A stretch of DNA of 64,000 nt from Liolophura sinensis. Its lineage: Eukaryota > Mollusca > Polyplacophora > Chitonida > Chitonidae. The stretch covers positions 17,329,764 through 17,393,763 of the forward strand of contig NC_088306.1 of NCBI RefSeq assembly GCF_032854445.1. Reading direction: 5' to 3'. Below the pieces are notes generated by a model, which did no database searches, was not told the origin of the DNA, and worked only from the letters and a program-made list of their open reading frames with translations. The stretch's first letter is position 1. Each line of letters opens with the position of its first letter. This document shows, in pieces, positions 11,201 to 22,569 of the stretch. The translations under genes were made by a program, and so were the position numbers.

Positions 11201-12416
11201 GTGTGTAGCTGTGTTGAAATATTAAAAGAGAGTACAGATGTAGTCAATACGATTTGCAGCTTTCGAGTAAAAAAGTCATGACTGTTCACATATTGATGTT
11301 TTGATGTATGTTCCAAGTCCATCCTACAAACCAGGAGAAAAATCTGTGTACGAAGTTTTATGAAAATTTCACCAAAAATCACTCCTCCAACCATGAAATG
11401 AATGAGAAAAACACAAAAGTAAAATCGACAGTAGTAAAAATTATTCATAGAAGAAACATGTAAATGATATGCTAACTGGTAACTTAGGCTAGCGATAGAA
11501 GGGGTGGTGGTGGGGTGGGGGGTAATAAAGGGGGGTAACTGCATGTCAGTCGACGCAAATCAATTCACTTTGGAGATGTGACATTCTAAACTTTTTTAGT
11601 CAAGGAATGGTTCTTTGGCATTTCCTCTTTCGTAAGTAGGTCCCACTTCGTTAGCCTTTAATCAGATTAAACTTATTTGCATGACTATATTTGCATCGAG
11701 CGTTCCGGTCACAAACTTATTTTACTTGCCAACAGCTGCTGTTCATTTTGGACATTGTCCTGTACCCGGAAATGACGTACAAGCGGAAATCTGGCGTCTA
11801 CTACTTCCCAGACTGGGCACGTGGGGTAGGCTGGCTCATGTCGGGAATTCCCCTTCTATTCATTCCTGGAGTAGCCATTTGGCGTTTGATGCACACAGGC
11901 GGTGGAATCACCAAGGTAATGAGGCAACCTCTGTACAAAGCAACTGAAAGCATGACGTGTGACGGGAAGCTGTAAATGTCCAATCAGATATCTTTCTTGT
12001 GCTGCTAAAACACATGTTTCTTCTGCCGGTAAATCGGCATTTAAATGTCTCTCTTGTGACGGTAAATCAAACGTCTTTATGGTGATAGGCAGTCACCAAA
12101 TCACATCCCATTCTTGTGTCTGGAAAGCACTAGTCAGTGTCTTGTTCGTGGTTCATCTCCAATGAAATCTCTCTCTTTTGCTTGTAAGTCACCAATCAGT
12201 TGTAAACTCATTTTTATGCTAGTAAATCACCAATCACTTGTCTACTCTTCTTTGTGCTGGTAAATCACCAATCAAATGTCTTTGTTCGTACAGCGTATCC
12301 GGTTCCTGTGCAAGCCTCAGTTTGACGATACTCAGATGAGCCGGTCTTTGAGGCGGATTGGAGAGTCCAAACCTGATGACGAGGTGGAGTTGTCTACCTT
12401 GACCACCAAGTCGTGA
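8116..12416 (+). CDS. Gene A: SLC6-family Na+/Cl- dependent transporter, 3' half (five exons, 5' part outside window)
   Basis: Five exons (8116-8253, 9935-10034, 11079-11179, 11736-11915, 12294-12416), all with AG/GT borders, join in frame to about 213 codons ending in TGA. They encode the end of TM8 to TM12 and the cytoplasmic tail of a GAT/taurine/creatine-type plasma-membrane symporter (motifs GLSMVTEGG, MLGYRVGP, YFPDWARGVGWLM). By phase and length they equal exons 9-13 of gene B; exon 9 matches gene B at 30 of 46 residues by my count. Exons 1-8 should lie upstream but are not seen in the 8 kb available. The substrate cannot be named. Nothing visible in this half is broken. Confidence 0.93.
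8257..8560 (+). repeat. 58-bp minisatellite starting at the donor of gene A exon 9
   Basis: Five units of exactly 58 bp begin at about 8279, 8337, 8395, 8453 and 8511 (GTGTTTCACNCTGCGCATCG ...). A partial unit reaches back to within a few bases of the 5' splice site. A stray, diverged copy lies near 8722-8775. Confidence 0.9.
8565..8712 (-). mobile_element. SINE copy, minus strand
   Basis: Reads as the reverse complement of the common SINE: tail TTTATTTATTTC, then CAAGAATATTTCAC, the GGGCAGAGCCCGAGGGAAA core and CCACGACCATCCGCAGG. The tRNA-like head is lost. Confidence 0.8.
9318..9406 (-). mobile_element. SINE fragment, minus strand
   Basis: Short 3' piece of the family (TATTCCACTTATACGGCGG, CCAGCATTATGGTTGGAGG). 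Confidence 0.6.
9588..9825 (+). mobile_element. SINE copy, nearly full core and tail
   Basis: Includes GACCCAGAAGCCTCTCACC, GGCTTCCTCTCCGGCCATAC, CCATAATGCTGGCC, GTCGTATAAGTGAAATGTTC and an AATAAATAAAT tail. Confidence 0.85.
9935..10034 (+). CDS. Gene A exon 10 equivalent (TM10)
   Basis: 100 nt after a CCCCAG acceptor; GGVYVQQIFEWYCGG opens the exon and the donor is TATG|GTAAGT (phase 1). Equal in length to gene B 51247-51346. Confidence 0.93.
10125..10258 (+). mobile_element. SINE fragment (3' half)
   Basis: CACGTGGGAAGGTCTTGCAGC through TCTTGAGTACGGCGTGAAAG and a CAAATAAATAAA tail, inside a gene A intron. Confidence 0.8.
10441..10821. repeat. Dispersed repeat, copy 2
   Basis: Second copy of the 5701-6089 repeat, same orientation, lying in a gene A intron. 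It is bracketed by a direct repeat of about 45 bp (10353-10397 and 10837-10881, TTCTCAGTTTACCGTATC core). Confidence 0.75.
11079..11179 (+). CDS. Gene A exon 11 equivalent (TM10-TM11)
   Basis: 101 nt after a TTTTTTTTTCAG acceptor; reads GINKFQQNIEYMLGYRVGP and on to SPLFSI, donor ATA|GTAAGT, phase 0 at the end. Confidence 0.93.
11736..11915 (+). CDS. Gene A exon 12 equivalent (TM11-TM12)
   Basis: 60 codons, [20 protein letters not shown] followed by YYFPDWARGVGWLMSG; acceptor AACAG, donor AAG|GTAATG. Same length as gene B 53594-53773. Confidence 0.93.
11975..12290 (+). repeat. Degenerate tandem repeat before the last exon of gene A
   Basis: Loose units of about 40-50 bp with GGTAAATCACCAATCA and TCTCTCTTGTG motifs run up to the terminal exon acceptor. 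Unlike the other border repeats, it does not clearly contain exon sequence. Confidence 0.6.
12294..12416 (+). CDS. Gene A last coding exon (cytoplasmic C-terminus)
   Basis: 41 codons including the TGA at 12414-12416; RIRFLCKPQFDDTQM is followed by a charged tail ending LSTLTTKS. Acceptor GTACAG. The gene B counterpart starts [15 protein letters not shown]. Confidence 0.92.
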   Translation, partial: RIRFLCKPQFDDTQMSRSLRRIGESKPDDEVELSTLTTKS

Positions 12417-13190
12417 TCCCTGACCGTCAAGTCAGGGTTCGGTGCTTTGACACAGCTGGGAAGAGGGCAGGGCAAGGAGACTGAATTGGGGTCGGGCTAG
12501 ATAGCCAAAGAGATTACACTGAAGTCTGCGCTTTGTTTGGACGCTTGATGTCCATACTATCCTGACTCTAATCATCTTTACGTACGAAAAGACACAATGG
12601 ACGACGTGTTGCCATTATTTTCACTCATTCTATCGCACTCTGAAGAGAGTTTCCTTGCCGACCAAATGGTCATTCGAAGTATTCTCAAGGGTGGGTTTTA
12701 GTGGAAAGACTCACTTCCACCCTTGGATTCGCGTGAAGGATTCTGGGTAAAAGAAATGGCGCATCATTCATGGCATCATTGAATTTCTCCACGGACAGAA
12801 CGATTGTCGACTTCGAAGTTACATGAATTTTTATTTGACATCAGATATCTTCGTTTTAATTGTAATTTGTGTCAACTTTTACCGCATTCGCATTTCTAGA
12901 TATCCTGTATTTCTCTTTGTTAACTTAAGGTTTTTTAATGTAATATCACCGCTGTATATTGCCTTTCTCAGGGAGGCCATCTTATCAATTTTTGCTTTCT
13001 TTTCCTGGGAGCGTATCTTGTTTTTGTGTTTTTTTTGGTTTTTTTTTCTCTAAGCGCCTAACTTGTCTTTTTTGTTTTTCTATGGGAGCCTATGCTGTCC
13101 TTGTTTTTACCAATTCTGACAATTCCAGGCATATCCAGAACAGTATATGCGACACTCTTCGATCTCTATCGTATTGGAGAGGGAAATAAA
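12417..13190 (+). other. Probable 3' UTR of gene A with candidate poly(A) signal
   Basis: No coding signal follows the stop. An AATAAA hexamer at 13185-13190 is the first plausible poly(A) signal I notice and a SINE begins soon after. This end is a guess. Confidence 0.35.
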
Positions 13191-13263
13191 ACAGACTTAA
13201 CATTAACAGTTTGTTTGCTTATTTTTCTTACTGTTGTTGTTTGCATGCTGCAGAGTAAATATA

Positions 13264-13362
13264 ATAAATGGCTCTGCACGGTTTCCTCTCACCATAATGC
13301 TGGCCGCCGTCGTATAAGTGAAATATTCTTGAGTACGGCTTACAACTCCAATCAGTTAAGTA
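13264..13362 (+). mobile_element. SINE fragment (3' part)
   Basis: GGTTTCCTCTCACCATAATG, GCCGTCGTATAAGTGAAATA and a degraded tail. Confidence 0.75.
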
Positions 13363-14064
13363 AATTAATAAGTTTATATTAATCGTTTTACAATCGTCAT
13401 GACACCCCGTCTCGTCTGTTGGAACCTTTGCCAACGTTTACAGAACTGAGTAAGTACGTTATGCGATCTTGCTCGTAGATCTCATCTACATGTATAATCA
13501 AATGAAAAATCAATAAGTAAAACATAAGAGAAAATTGATTTATGAAGTGTTTAGCTAGTGGCCCATGTGCTACGTATATAAAACGGGCGCTCATCAAATG
13601 ATGTCGTTTGTATCTGCGGTTGTTGGGCCTAAACGTGGGTCGTCTTTATATAGGCCTATAAACAAACTACCTCCACGAAATGGCTGAAATATTGCCAGCG
13701 AGATGCTAAATATTAATCATTCAGCAAGCTAATTTTGAAGGATACCCCTTATGTAGTAATTACATGCAGCTGGTACACGCACAAAAGCCACCACTAGGAA
13801 TATTAATTTCTGCATGATGTTTTATGGTGCGTCCGCTGAGACAGAAAGTGTGAACCGATTCATGAAATTCGAGAATTAACAACAAGGCACTGCACAGGAC
13901 ATAATTACAGTATACTGCTTTCCTTATATTATGATAGCGTATTATGATAGCTGGCAAAGTATCACATTAGTGAGTTACTTCATGTATCACGCATATATGT
14001 CGTAAACACCACACGCAAAGCCCCTCATCGTGAACCAGACGTGTGTATATCTCCAAAGTTTAGA

Positions 14065-14170
14065 AAGCACGCATATTTTAATATTCTAGAAAGCACGTTT
14101 ATTTCAACATTCTATAAAGCAGGTTTATTTCAACATTCTAGAAAGCTCGTATATTTCAGCATTTTAGAAT
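14065..14170. repeat. Short tandem repeat, about 26-bp unit
   Basis: Four imperfect units of the type CTAGAAAGCACGTTTATTTC AACATT. Confidence 0.65.
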
Positions 14171-14201
14171 TCTAATTAAACTCCGACTCTCAAAAAGTTT
14201 G

Positions 14202-14480
14202 GAGCGCTGCGCTGGCCTAATGGTTTAGAGGGACATGGGATCAAACCCGGGTCGGATCAAACCAAAAATTTTAAAAATGGTATTTGTTGTTGCCTCGCTT
14301 GAGGCAGTATAAGGGAGATTACTGCCAAGAAACAGCACTGGTTGAACCGGTGTCAGTATAATGCACCTTGACGGAATGAACTCTTGCCATAAGAAGACAC
14401 GGTTTATGTACACATACCTAATGATTCCTAGTCGTTATAACTCAAAAATTGTTACGTACGACGTACAACCAGAAGCATAC
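14202..14480 (+). mobile_element. tRNA-derived SINE, second family
   Basis: tRNA-like head (TGGCCTAATGGTTTAGAG and a GGGATCAAACC B-box-like motif), a middle with CAGTATAATGCACC, and a 3' end AAAATTGTTACGTACGACGT. The body matches 32088-32380; the tail resembles those of 40935-41252 and 16145-16450. Confidence 0.75.
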
Positions 14481-14504
14481 ATGCACACTGAAACGGTCTG
14501 GGTA

Positions 14505-14770
14505 ACCTCCGTGAAATGGTGGTTAGCGTGCAAGGGCAGCAAAATGACAAGGAGCCTCTCACAGGTGAGATCATTGTGAGTTCAAGTCCTTCTCAGGTTA
14601 GCGTTTTTCCTCCCAAGGTTGTGTTTGGGATGGTCTGGCAACAACCTGCGGATTGTAATGGTTGTCCCCGGTTCCGCCCGGCTTCATCCCACTGTAATGC
14701 TGGCCGCCGTTGTATACGTGAAATATTTTTGAGCACGGCATCAAACACCGATTAAATCAATAAATAAATC
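14505..14770 (+). mobile_element. SINE copy (common family)
   Basis: Degraded head region, then AAGGAGCCTCTCACAGG, CAACCTGCGGATTGTAATGG, GTAATGCTGGCCGCCGTTG and TTGAGCACGGCATCAAACAC with an AATAAAT tail. Confidence 0.75.
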
Positions 14771-16144
14771 AGTTCAAACGATTTGTTCTTTTCACAACGT
14801 CATGCAGCATGCCATAAAGGGATGCCACTCTATCATAACAAGCGAGTTTTTTTGATTACAGGGAGACTACTCTGCTGTGAGAGAGATTTTACTTTAGCGA
14901 GTAAGATGCATGGTTGATGCATGCTACAATCCGGTCGGCAAACCCTATATATGCCACATTCCAGCCTCCTACATAGATAAAACAAGATGATGTAACATAC
15001 AGACACAGATGTGAAACGCACTTCAACTGACACAACACAAAGTATCCGAAATTCCAAAAATTCCCCAGATGGGGCTATTATCTTGATTCCACCCTTCAGT
15101 GGTGTTATATGCCAATCGGGCGTGTAGGCCTATGTGCTATCTTGGCTTACCAGTCGTCGGCCGCGATCACTCACCCATTTTTTCAACCCTGGACTAACCA
15201 AAGGGCTTTTATCCATAAGGGATTGACCACGTTTTTACAGAGCCTCTTGTAATACCACTAGGACATAGTATGGGGAGGCTTTTGATATATTCACATTCGC
15301 CATATTACTTAAACCAGAAACTTACAAGCGCAAGTAAGGAACTACAAGTGTTCGAATCCAGTCCGTAAATGTTAACACCAGAGCACATTTCTCTCATTCA
15401 CTTTAAACGGTTGTTGTGACGTCACTCTATTCAGAAATCGTGATTTCTCCCCGTACTTTCCTAAATTCGCTTGTATACATGTCGCAATACATAAAGGATG
15501 GACAGTTAGCCAGACTTTCTCCACACATGAAATCAAGAGTTCAAAGTACCGAAAGGTAACTGACACTCAAAAAGCATCACGAACCTACTCAAAAAATAAT
15601 GTGGTAAATTTAACTTAAAGTCTGTTATCAGACAATAAAATCTTGTCTTGTATATTTTTTATTTTTTTTTTTGTATTTTTTGGAGTGTATACACACAATA
15701 TTTATTCCACTTAGAAATTGGAACCAAAGCTGGCTACCATGGATTGTGTGAATCTGAGACCAGTTTTATGCAGGAACATTGAAAAGGTGAAGTGCAGAGA
15801 AGAAATATGTACATGGAGAACAAAAATACCTCAGACTACCTGACCGCTCAGGAATACCCCACTCGTTGGCTCGTTCCAAGAAGAAACGGTCTAAAGTGGT
15901 CTAGAGGCACTTACAGGCACTTTCCGAGTTCGCATTCTGTCGTTAATCAGAATAGCCTAAATTAACTCTAAAATACATTTTTTCAAATACTTTCTCTCTC
16001 AGGTCGTCGCTAGCACCTCCTCCGAAGAAATTATCTGCTTTCCATACTTTACTATCTTTATTTTTTGTCGCTGCTTTGAATTTCATCGAACTCAGGTTAT
16101 TTGAGAAACCTGGACTTCTGCGTATAATACCTCAAAATATGTGA

Positions 16145-16450
16145 TTGAGTGAGTGAGTGAGTGCTTGGGGTTTAGTTGTGCGCCCTTTTTGCAGAACGAA
16201 TTTCCATCGCTCCTTATCTAGCGCTGCTTTACTGAGACGACTTCCCGAAGGCAAGTAAGCAGCCCCACACGAGCAATTATACTGATACGGGTCAACCACT
16301 CGTTACACTATCCCATTAATACTGAACGCCAAGCTAGGAAGTTACAACTTCCTCTTTTTCAACGTCTTAGGTGTGACCCGACCCAAGATTGGTCATGGAT
16401 GTACCGCCCATGAAGCGGACGCTCTACCAGCTGAGCTATCGGGGCCGGTC
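16145..16450 (-). mobile_element. tRNA-derived SINE, second family, minus strand
   Basis: On the minus strand it begins with CCCCGATAGCTCAGCTGGTA (a well-kept tRNA 5' half and A box) and ends in GAGTGAGTGAGT simple repeats. The shared body includes GAGGAAGTTGTAACTTCCT. The head looks like a tRNA, but the body shows it is a SINE. Confidence 0.75.
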
Positions 16451-16511
16451 TCACAAACACGGAAATTTCCCTTCAATGTGTCAGAAAACGAGATACTACT
16501 TCCATACCACA

Positions 16512-16851
16512 CTCCTTACAGCGGATGCGCCGTTCTGTGCGTTTGCTTTACATCACTGCCATAACCAGCAAATTTTGTACAGAAATCTTGAACAACGGTC
16601 TCTTGGGTCACGGCGAATACTTTATATACTTGCATTCTCTTTATCAAAAACATGCAATACAAGATTCTAATCAACACGTGAAACAATTTTTATTAATGAA
16701 TGTTGATTAAAGAATTCTGCGTGAGGACACTAGTGATGAGGCTAGGCCTAAACAAGCCTACGTGTGTCTTACAGGCTCCAAAGGTCAAAATTGTCTAATG
16801 GTGGTAGTGATGTAAAGCGAAGATTGAGCACGACACATGTGCGCTAAGGAG
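16512..16851. mobile_element. MITE-like element with terminal inverted repeats
   Basis: About 340 bp starting CTCCTTACAGCG and ending CGCTAAGGAG. The outer ~50 bp on each side pair as imperfect inverted repeats (TTTGCTTTACATCACT on the left, reversed as AGTGATGTAAAGCGAA on the right). No transposase. Confidence 0.7.
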
Positions 16852-17609
16852 CAATCTCGATCACAACTCGCGCATGTGAGTTTATTAGGCTACTCATAGA
16901 CATGCATGTGCTTTTTATTTGTTCTCTGGCTGTTTCACGTTGTACTATGCTGTTATAACTGTGGTCCTCACACATGCACTGACAGTGAAGGCCCACTGTC
17001 CTTGAGTCTACCATGCAGTATGCTTGAACCAGTCTTCTAATGCTTTAAAGATATTACTGTTGCCAGTCAGAAAGTGTTCTGTGCTGTACAATTTCTACGA
17101 GTCACAATATGATAACGGTCTTATTTCAGGTGGCAATGATTAGTGACAAAAGATTGTGTCTTAGAGCCACCGGCTAAACCTCCATTAAGGAGCCTTCATT
17201 AAGGTGGGTACGTACGCCCCTTCCAGACGTATATGCCAAAGGCAGGAGAAATGTATATAGAATTTGACATGTAGACCTATTTTTGAATTTTTTTAGCCGT
17301 TAATATACTAATCCGTAAACAATAACACATTTCAAGAGTCTCGCAAAATTTTGATTCAGTCTTACGCAATCCCTAAAGAAAAAATAAACCTTTCGACATC
17401 TGGCATCGAAGCAAACACACAGGCCTGGCTGCGTATACAATAAGCTACAGTACTATAAATGGAGTACTTAGTTTCACGGTTTACAGAGTGTAAAAAACAT
17501 TTCTGGATAAAATGAACCCTGTATGTAGTAAAAGCAAAAAATCTCAAGTCGTCGTGTTTTTTAACCTGTCATACCAATTATTACATTTCTGTCATATCTG
17601 CTTTGGTTA

Positions 17610-17740
17610 AGATCACTCATGCATGAGGTTTCCCCCGAGGTTGTGCCCGGCTAGCTCCCACCATAATGCTAGTCGCCGTCGTACAAGTGAAATATTCTTG
17701 AGTGTGGCGTAAAAAACTCCAATCAAATAAAAGAATAAAT
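17610..17740 (+). mobile_element. SINE fragment (3' part)
   Basis: GGTTTCCCCCGAGGTTGTGC through TATTCTTGAGTGTGGCGTAA and a CAAATAAAAG tail. Confidence 0.75.
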
Positions 17741-17804
17741 TTGTTAAGATTACATAAGATCATATAATGTTTTTCTTCAAAGCCTTTTATTTTTCATTCA
17801 TAGC

Positions 17805-18785
17805 AAACTCACATAAGAGCCATAGATAACTCTAATCTTACAGTAAACTCACGTACGAACCCTAAACAGTTCTAATCTTACAGTAAACTCATGCATGAGC
17901 CATAGATAACTCTAATCTGACAGTAAACTCACACAAGAGCTATAAAACGTATAAGCCATGGGTAACTCTATTCGTACAATGTAGAACTCACGTATGAGTC
18001 AGAAATAATTCTAATCTCACGTATGAGCCAGGGGTAGCTCGAATCTTACAGTAAACTTACGTATGAGCCGGGTAACTCGAATTTTACATTAAACTTAAGT
18101 ATGAGCTACAGATACGTCTAATCTCACAATTAACTCACGTATGAGGCACAGATAAGTCTACTCTTACACTAAGCTAAGAAATGAGCCATATGTAAGTCTA
18201 ATCTTACACTAAACTCATGTATCATAGGTATCTCTAATCTCACGGCAAAACCACGCATGATCCATAGATAACAATCTTACAGTAAACACATGCATGAGCC
18301 ATGGATAGCTCAAATCTTACAGTAAACACATGCATGAGCCATGGATAGCTCAAATCTTATAGTAAACACATGCATGAGCCATGGATAGCTCAAATCTTAC
18401 AGTAAACACATGCATGAGCCATGGATAGCTCAAATCTTACAGTAAACACATGCATGAGCCTGGGATAGCTCAAATCTTACAGTAAACACATGCATGAGCC
18501 ATGGATAGCTCAAATCTTACAGTAAACACATGCATGAGCCATGGATAGCTCAAATCTTACAGTAAACACATGCATGAGCCATGGATAGCTCAAATCTTAC
18601 AGTAAACACATGCACGAGCCTGGGATAGCTCAAATCTTACAGTAAACACATGCATGAGGCATGGATAGCTCAAATCTTACAGTAAACACATGCATGAGTC
18701 ATTGATAGCTCAAATCTTACAGTAAACACATGCATGAGTCATTGATAGCTTAAATCTTACAGTAAACACATGCATGAGCCATGTT
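17805..18785. repeat. 40-bp minisatellite
   Basis: From 18281 on, 13 units of exactly 40 bp (AGTAAACACATGCATGAGCC then ATGGATAGCTCAAATCTTAC) differ at only a few bases. To the left (17805-18280) the same unit continues in strongly degraded form. Confidence 0.95.
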
Positions 18786-19156
18786 TACAATACAAGGACT
18801 CTGAAAACACAGCATGTCACATATTGTACACATTTTCCACCTTTTTTCAAACAAATTACACTACACCTTCAACAAATTCCACCAGACAATTAATCTATGG
18901 TATGTTCATAATTTGCCGATAATTAAGGGTAGGAAGAAAATGCGTTTGCCTTATTTTTCGGCATGTCAGAGGAGGCAAGTCAGTAATAATGGCGGAGTAC
19001 CGCTGAGATGTGTGACATTCTGCAGGCGTTCTAATCTGTGAGCTGTTATAGACTACAATGTACACAATGCAGAGCTGTTTTCTTGCTAGAGCGCCACGTG
19101 GAGAGCAACCTTCGAGCTAATTAGCCAGTTGGTAACGTACATATTAAAACCATACT

Positions 19157-19410
19157 CCTTACAGCGCATGCGCCGCTCCCTACATTGGCGATGTAAACAT
19201 CACCGTAACCTCTAGACAAGCTTGAATTCTCTAGCCAGTGAGACGCACGTGGGCTTGTAAAGGCTTAGCCTCATGACTGGTGTCCTCGCGCCGCGTTATT
19301 TAATCAGCATTCGTCTACAAAAATGGTTCAGGTGTTGGGTAGGAAGATCTTGTGAATACTTTAGATAAAGAGAACGCATGAGTACATTGTATTATTATAA
19401 CCGAAAGTTG
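19157..19410. mobile_element. Partial relative of the MITE-like element
   Basis: Starts with the same end motif (CTCCTTACAGCGCATGCGCC), after which the interior matches 16512-16851 in reverse orientation (GGCTTGTAAAGGCTTAGCCT, ATCAGCATTCGTCTA). The far terminus is not seen. Confidence 0.6.
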
Positions 19411-19894
19411 AGCTTTAGTTATTTTTGACATCACTTCCTACTTCATCGCCTTGACCCAACTGGCCTCGGCGTCGTCTAAGATTTCCGTAGAGATACCCCA
19501 CTGATACCGTAGAGAGAGATGCAATCGCTTTTAGGAATATGGGGAATACAAAGTAGCATGGTAAAAGCGGTAAGCAGTTTTAAAACATCTGTCGTCGGTT
19601 TTTTTTTTTTTGCTCTCAAAATAATCCCACTATTGATGAGCTTTCTACAGTTACAGCTCCAGCTTTAACAGCAAATATTCTGCCTGGTTTACAAGTAAGT
19701 ATATGTCAGAGATGGTTAATGTTTCATTTGAAATTAACTCAAGTATAGCGCTTCTGTAGAGCTAAAAGAAACTATGCACGTTAAATGGCATAATTTTTTT
19801 CTGCCAGAAAGACATAATAATATTAATGCTTCCCCAATCAAACAGGCCTTTCATCAGGAATAAATAACAGCATAGCATTTTGTTAGGTTCTAGA

Positions 19895-20062
19895 TTAGTT
19901 TATTTATTTATTTTTGATTTTCGTTTCAGGTTACGACGTGCTCACGAATATTTCACTCATATGAATTCGGTCAGCATTATGGTGGGAGGAAACCGGGGAG
20001 AGCCCGGGGGAAAGCCACGACCATCCGCAGTTTGTTGGCAGATCTTCTCACATATGGTCACG
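19895..20062 (-). mobile_element. SINE copy, minus strand
   Basis: GTTTATTTATTTATTTTTG tail, GAATATTTCACTCATATG, ATTATGGTGGGAGGAAACC, then the core to CACATATGGTCACGG; head lost. Confidence 0.8.
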
Positions 20063-20154
20063 GACGCTTCTCTGTTAACATCACCGTATTCTTTTACCCA
20101 GTTTCTTAATTTCTGCTTGTGTAACTTTAAGCTACCGTAAGTGCATTTAGAAGA

Positions 20155-20260
20155 AGCGTTAAAATAAAACCCTAACAGAGGTAAATTGACAAGGCGCCGG
20201 ATTTCACCGGCTACATGTGACCATTTACACTGTATCAGACTGTTATCGCTGCTGTTAACT
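20155..20260. repeat. Short dispersed repeat shared with 38358-38460
   Basis: AATAAAACCCTAACAGAGGT, then TTTCACCGGCTACATGTGAC and TCGCTGCTG occur in the same order near 38358-38460. Class unknown. Confidence 0.55.
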
Positions 20261-20689
20261 TTCTGTACCATAGTCTTTCTTTACTCTATTTGTTCGCTAA
20301 TTGTTCTAATGTAACAGCTTCAAAATACTTGCGCATGCAAAGATGCATAGTAAGGTGATCCATAGGTCCGCCAACAGCATGTGTATCTCTTTTGCCGGTC
20401 TGTACATCGTACAACACAATCAGGCTATAAATATCTTCCATAAAATATGTAACATAGCAATTCAATGTATGTTTTCACAACCCAGTTTAACATGTCTATG
20501 CAGTTCTAGGGTAAACTTTTCACACTGATAAGGAGAAGGAATGTGTTGATGTCATTTATATAAAAATAAAGATAATTTTTTAATGAATATGCTGCTGTAT
20601 TCGTCGAGACAGGCATTCATACACCAGCCCTCAGCCAATAAGGACAGGTCAATAATCGCAAAGCCAATTCCCAAAACGAGTTATATCAC

Positions 20690-21672
20690 AACCCACAAAG
20701 AACAAAGAAAATATATAAAGTACGAAAATAAGACGGAATCAAGCAGAGAAAAGCAGTCAACAGTTTTCAATGATGTTGGATGCAAGGTATTTTCCAGGCT
20801 ACTGAGTGAAATCAATATTCATATCGTGTACCATTCTAGGCTATCAGTTTTCGATAAAAAAACATATGTATCTCTGTGGCGCTTTGATTGTAACTGTTCA
20901 TATACCCGAAGTGGCGATCAAATTCAACACGATGAATATACAGCCCCTACCCCGTGGTTAAGCGGAATTAGACGCAATCATGAAAGAAGGTGCTAGAGAG
21001 TCTGGACGCTCTATCCATATTTACTTACAAGAGAATTATACTCATTGCAAAACTTTAGAAACTTGGAGTGCAAACCTTTGATTTTTGCAGAAAGTTTTTG
21101 CAGTAACAACTTGTGACGTTGATTGATATTATTAATGACAAATTCAGGCAAGTCACTGAACATCGAAACATGCCATGAATGGTAACCCTTGTAACCCTTG
21201 TATTTACCAAACACCGAAACAATTAATGATGAAATTCTGTCTATTAAATCCGTGTGATGAATGGTGGTATAGAGAGTGGTGAAATGCCAAGTAAAAATGT
21301 GCTTATACCGTATATGTATTAGAGCGTTTAGTTCTTAGGGGGAGACCTTTAGAGTTTTTAAATATCCACAAACAGTTGACGTCTGAACTTTTTGCAATCT
21401 CACAGAAATACTTATTCCAAAATGGCTGTACTTCTTACAGTGTCTTCACTAAGAGAGTGGATACACGTATGGTGGTACAGCTTGTTGACCCCGCAGTAAA
21501 GCACACTTTGTACGGGGATTTATGTATTTTTGGAATCCAGTTGAGGTAAGTCGGTGTGACGGGAAGGTACGGATATACTCCTCTGTTTGAGACAGGACTG
21601 CTGTTTATTAAATAGTTCCTCCAGAGTATAGGTCGTTATACAATACGTTGATGTTGTGGAGGTTGTCGTTCT
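20690..21672 (-). mobile_element. Internally deleted Naiad (Penelope-like) element
   Basis: On the minus strand the RT region reads through KGYHSWHVSMFSDLPEFVI and jumps at about 21125 directly to QRHKLLLQKLSAKI and FLKFCNEYNSLVSKYG. Compared with the longer copy, about 455 bp including the RYIDD catalytic motif is missing. Sequence upstream on the minus strand (to about 21672) and the 3' non-coding part (from about 20690) also match that copy. Dead. Confidence 0.8.
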
Positions 21673-21675
21673 AAT

Positions 21676-21862
21676 ATTAAGGAGCCTCTCACCAATGCGG
21701 TCGCCGTGAGTACGTGGGAAGGTCTGTCAGTAACCTGCGGTGGGTCGTGTGTATCCCAGGGGCTCTGCCAGATTCCCTCCTCCCTTAAAGCTGGCCGTCG
21801 TGTAAGTGAAATATTCTTGAGTACAGCGTAAAACACCAATCAAGTAAATAAATAAATAAGCG
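21676..21862 (+). mobile_element. SINE copy (common family)
   Basis: AAGGAGCCTCTCACCAATGC, CGTGGGAAGGTCTGTCAG, GTAAGTGAAATATTCTTGAG and a CAAGTAAATAAATAAATAAG tail. Confidence 0.85.
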
Positions 21863-22569
21863 ATGGAGGCTACGATGTATACAAATCACACTGCATATCG
21901 TCAAGATGTAAAACAAAATCCACGTTCTCAAAGACCAGCGTCATTCATAAAATCAGCATTACGACCTCTTCAAAATAGACTTAAATACAATTTTTACGGA
22001 AGATACAAAATATACCAACAGTATTTGCAAAGTTACAAAACAGGTATGTCCCAAAATGTACGTGTCTTGAAAACGGATTGCCACAAAATTTCCTCAGTTA
22101 TTTAGCGAACCTTGGTTACGTCTACAGGTTGGATTATCTGTCTAACAAGGTGTGTTTTGGTCTAGCTGCAGTGCAGTTACAAAAGTTACAAAATCCAATG
22201 TATAGAGCATTTGCTTGGGATAAAAAGTATTGCTCCGCCAGTAACGCCAATCAGACTTCTGCAAATAGATACATGACTTATTTTCATACACACAATTACT
22301 ACTTTCTCACCTCCTTTCCATAAACCCGGAAGGCTCACACAAGTTTTACATTTCCACGCTTCATCGTTGCCAGCTATAAACGTTTAAACAGTTACACATG
22401 GGTGAAAAATAGGTTGATATGCGGTTACACCAAGCCAAAAAAGTATTCGTGTAGAGCAGACAAAAATTGTGTTCTTTAGCTTGTACTGTAGACGACTTAA
22501 AGGCCTGAAGCAAAATTGGATGACGCCGCTCCTCTAGACAAGCAGAGGCTTTAGATCGTCTGTCAGACT

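Noticed and set aside
16373-16450. Possible tRNA gene on the minus strand
   Set aside because: Good tRNA 5' half, but the sequence continues into the body shared with other SINE copies, so it is a SINE head.
17805-18785. CRISPR-like array
   Set aside because: Units are contiguous 40-bp tandem repeats with no unique spacers, in an animal genome.
20583-20996. 137-codon plus-strand ORF as a gene
   Set aside because: Much of it matches the 3' non-coding part of the Naiad element in antisense; no domain recognised.
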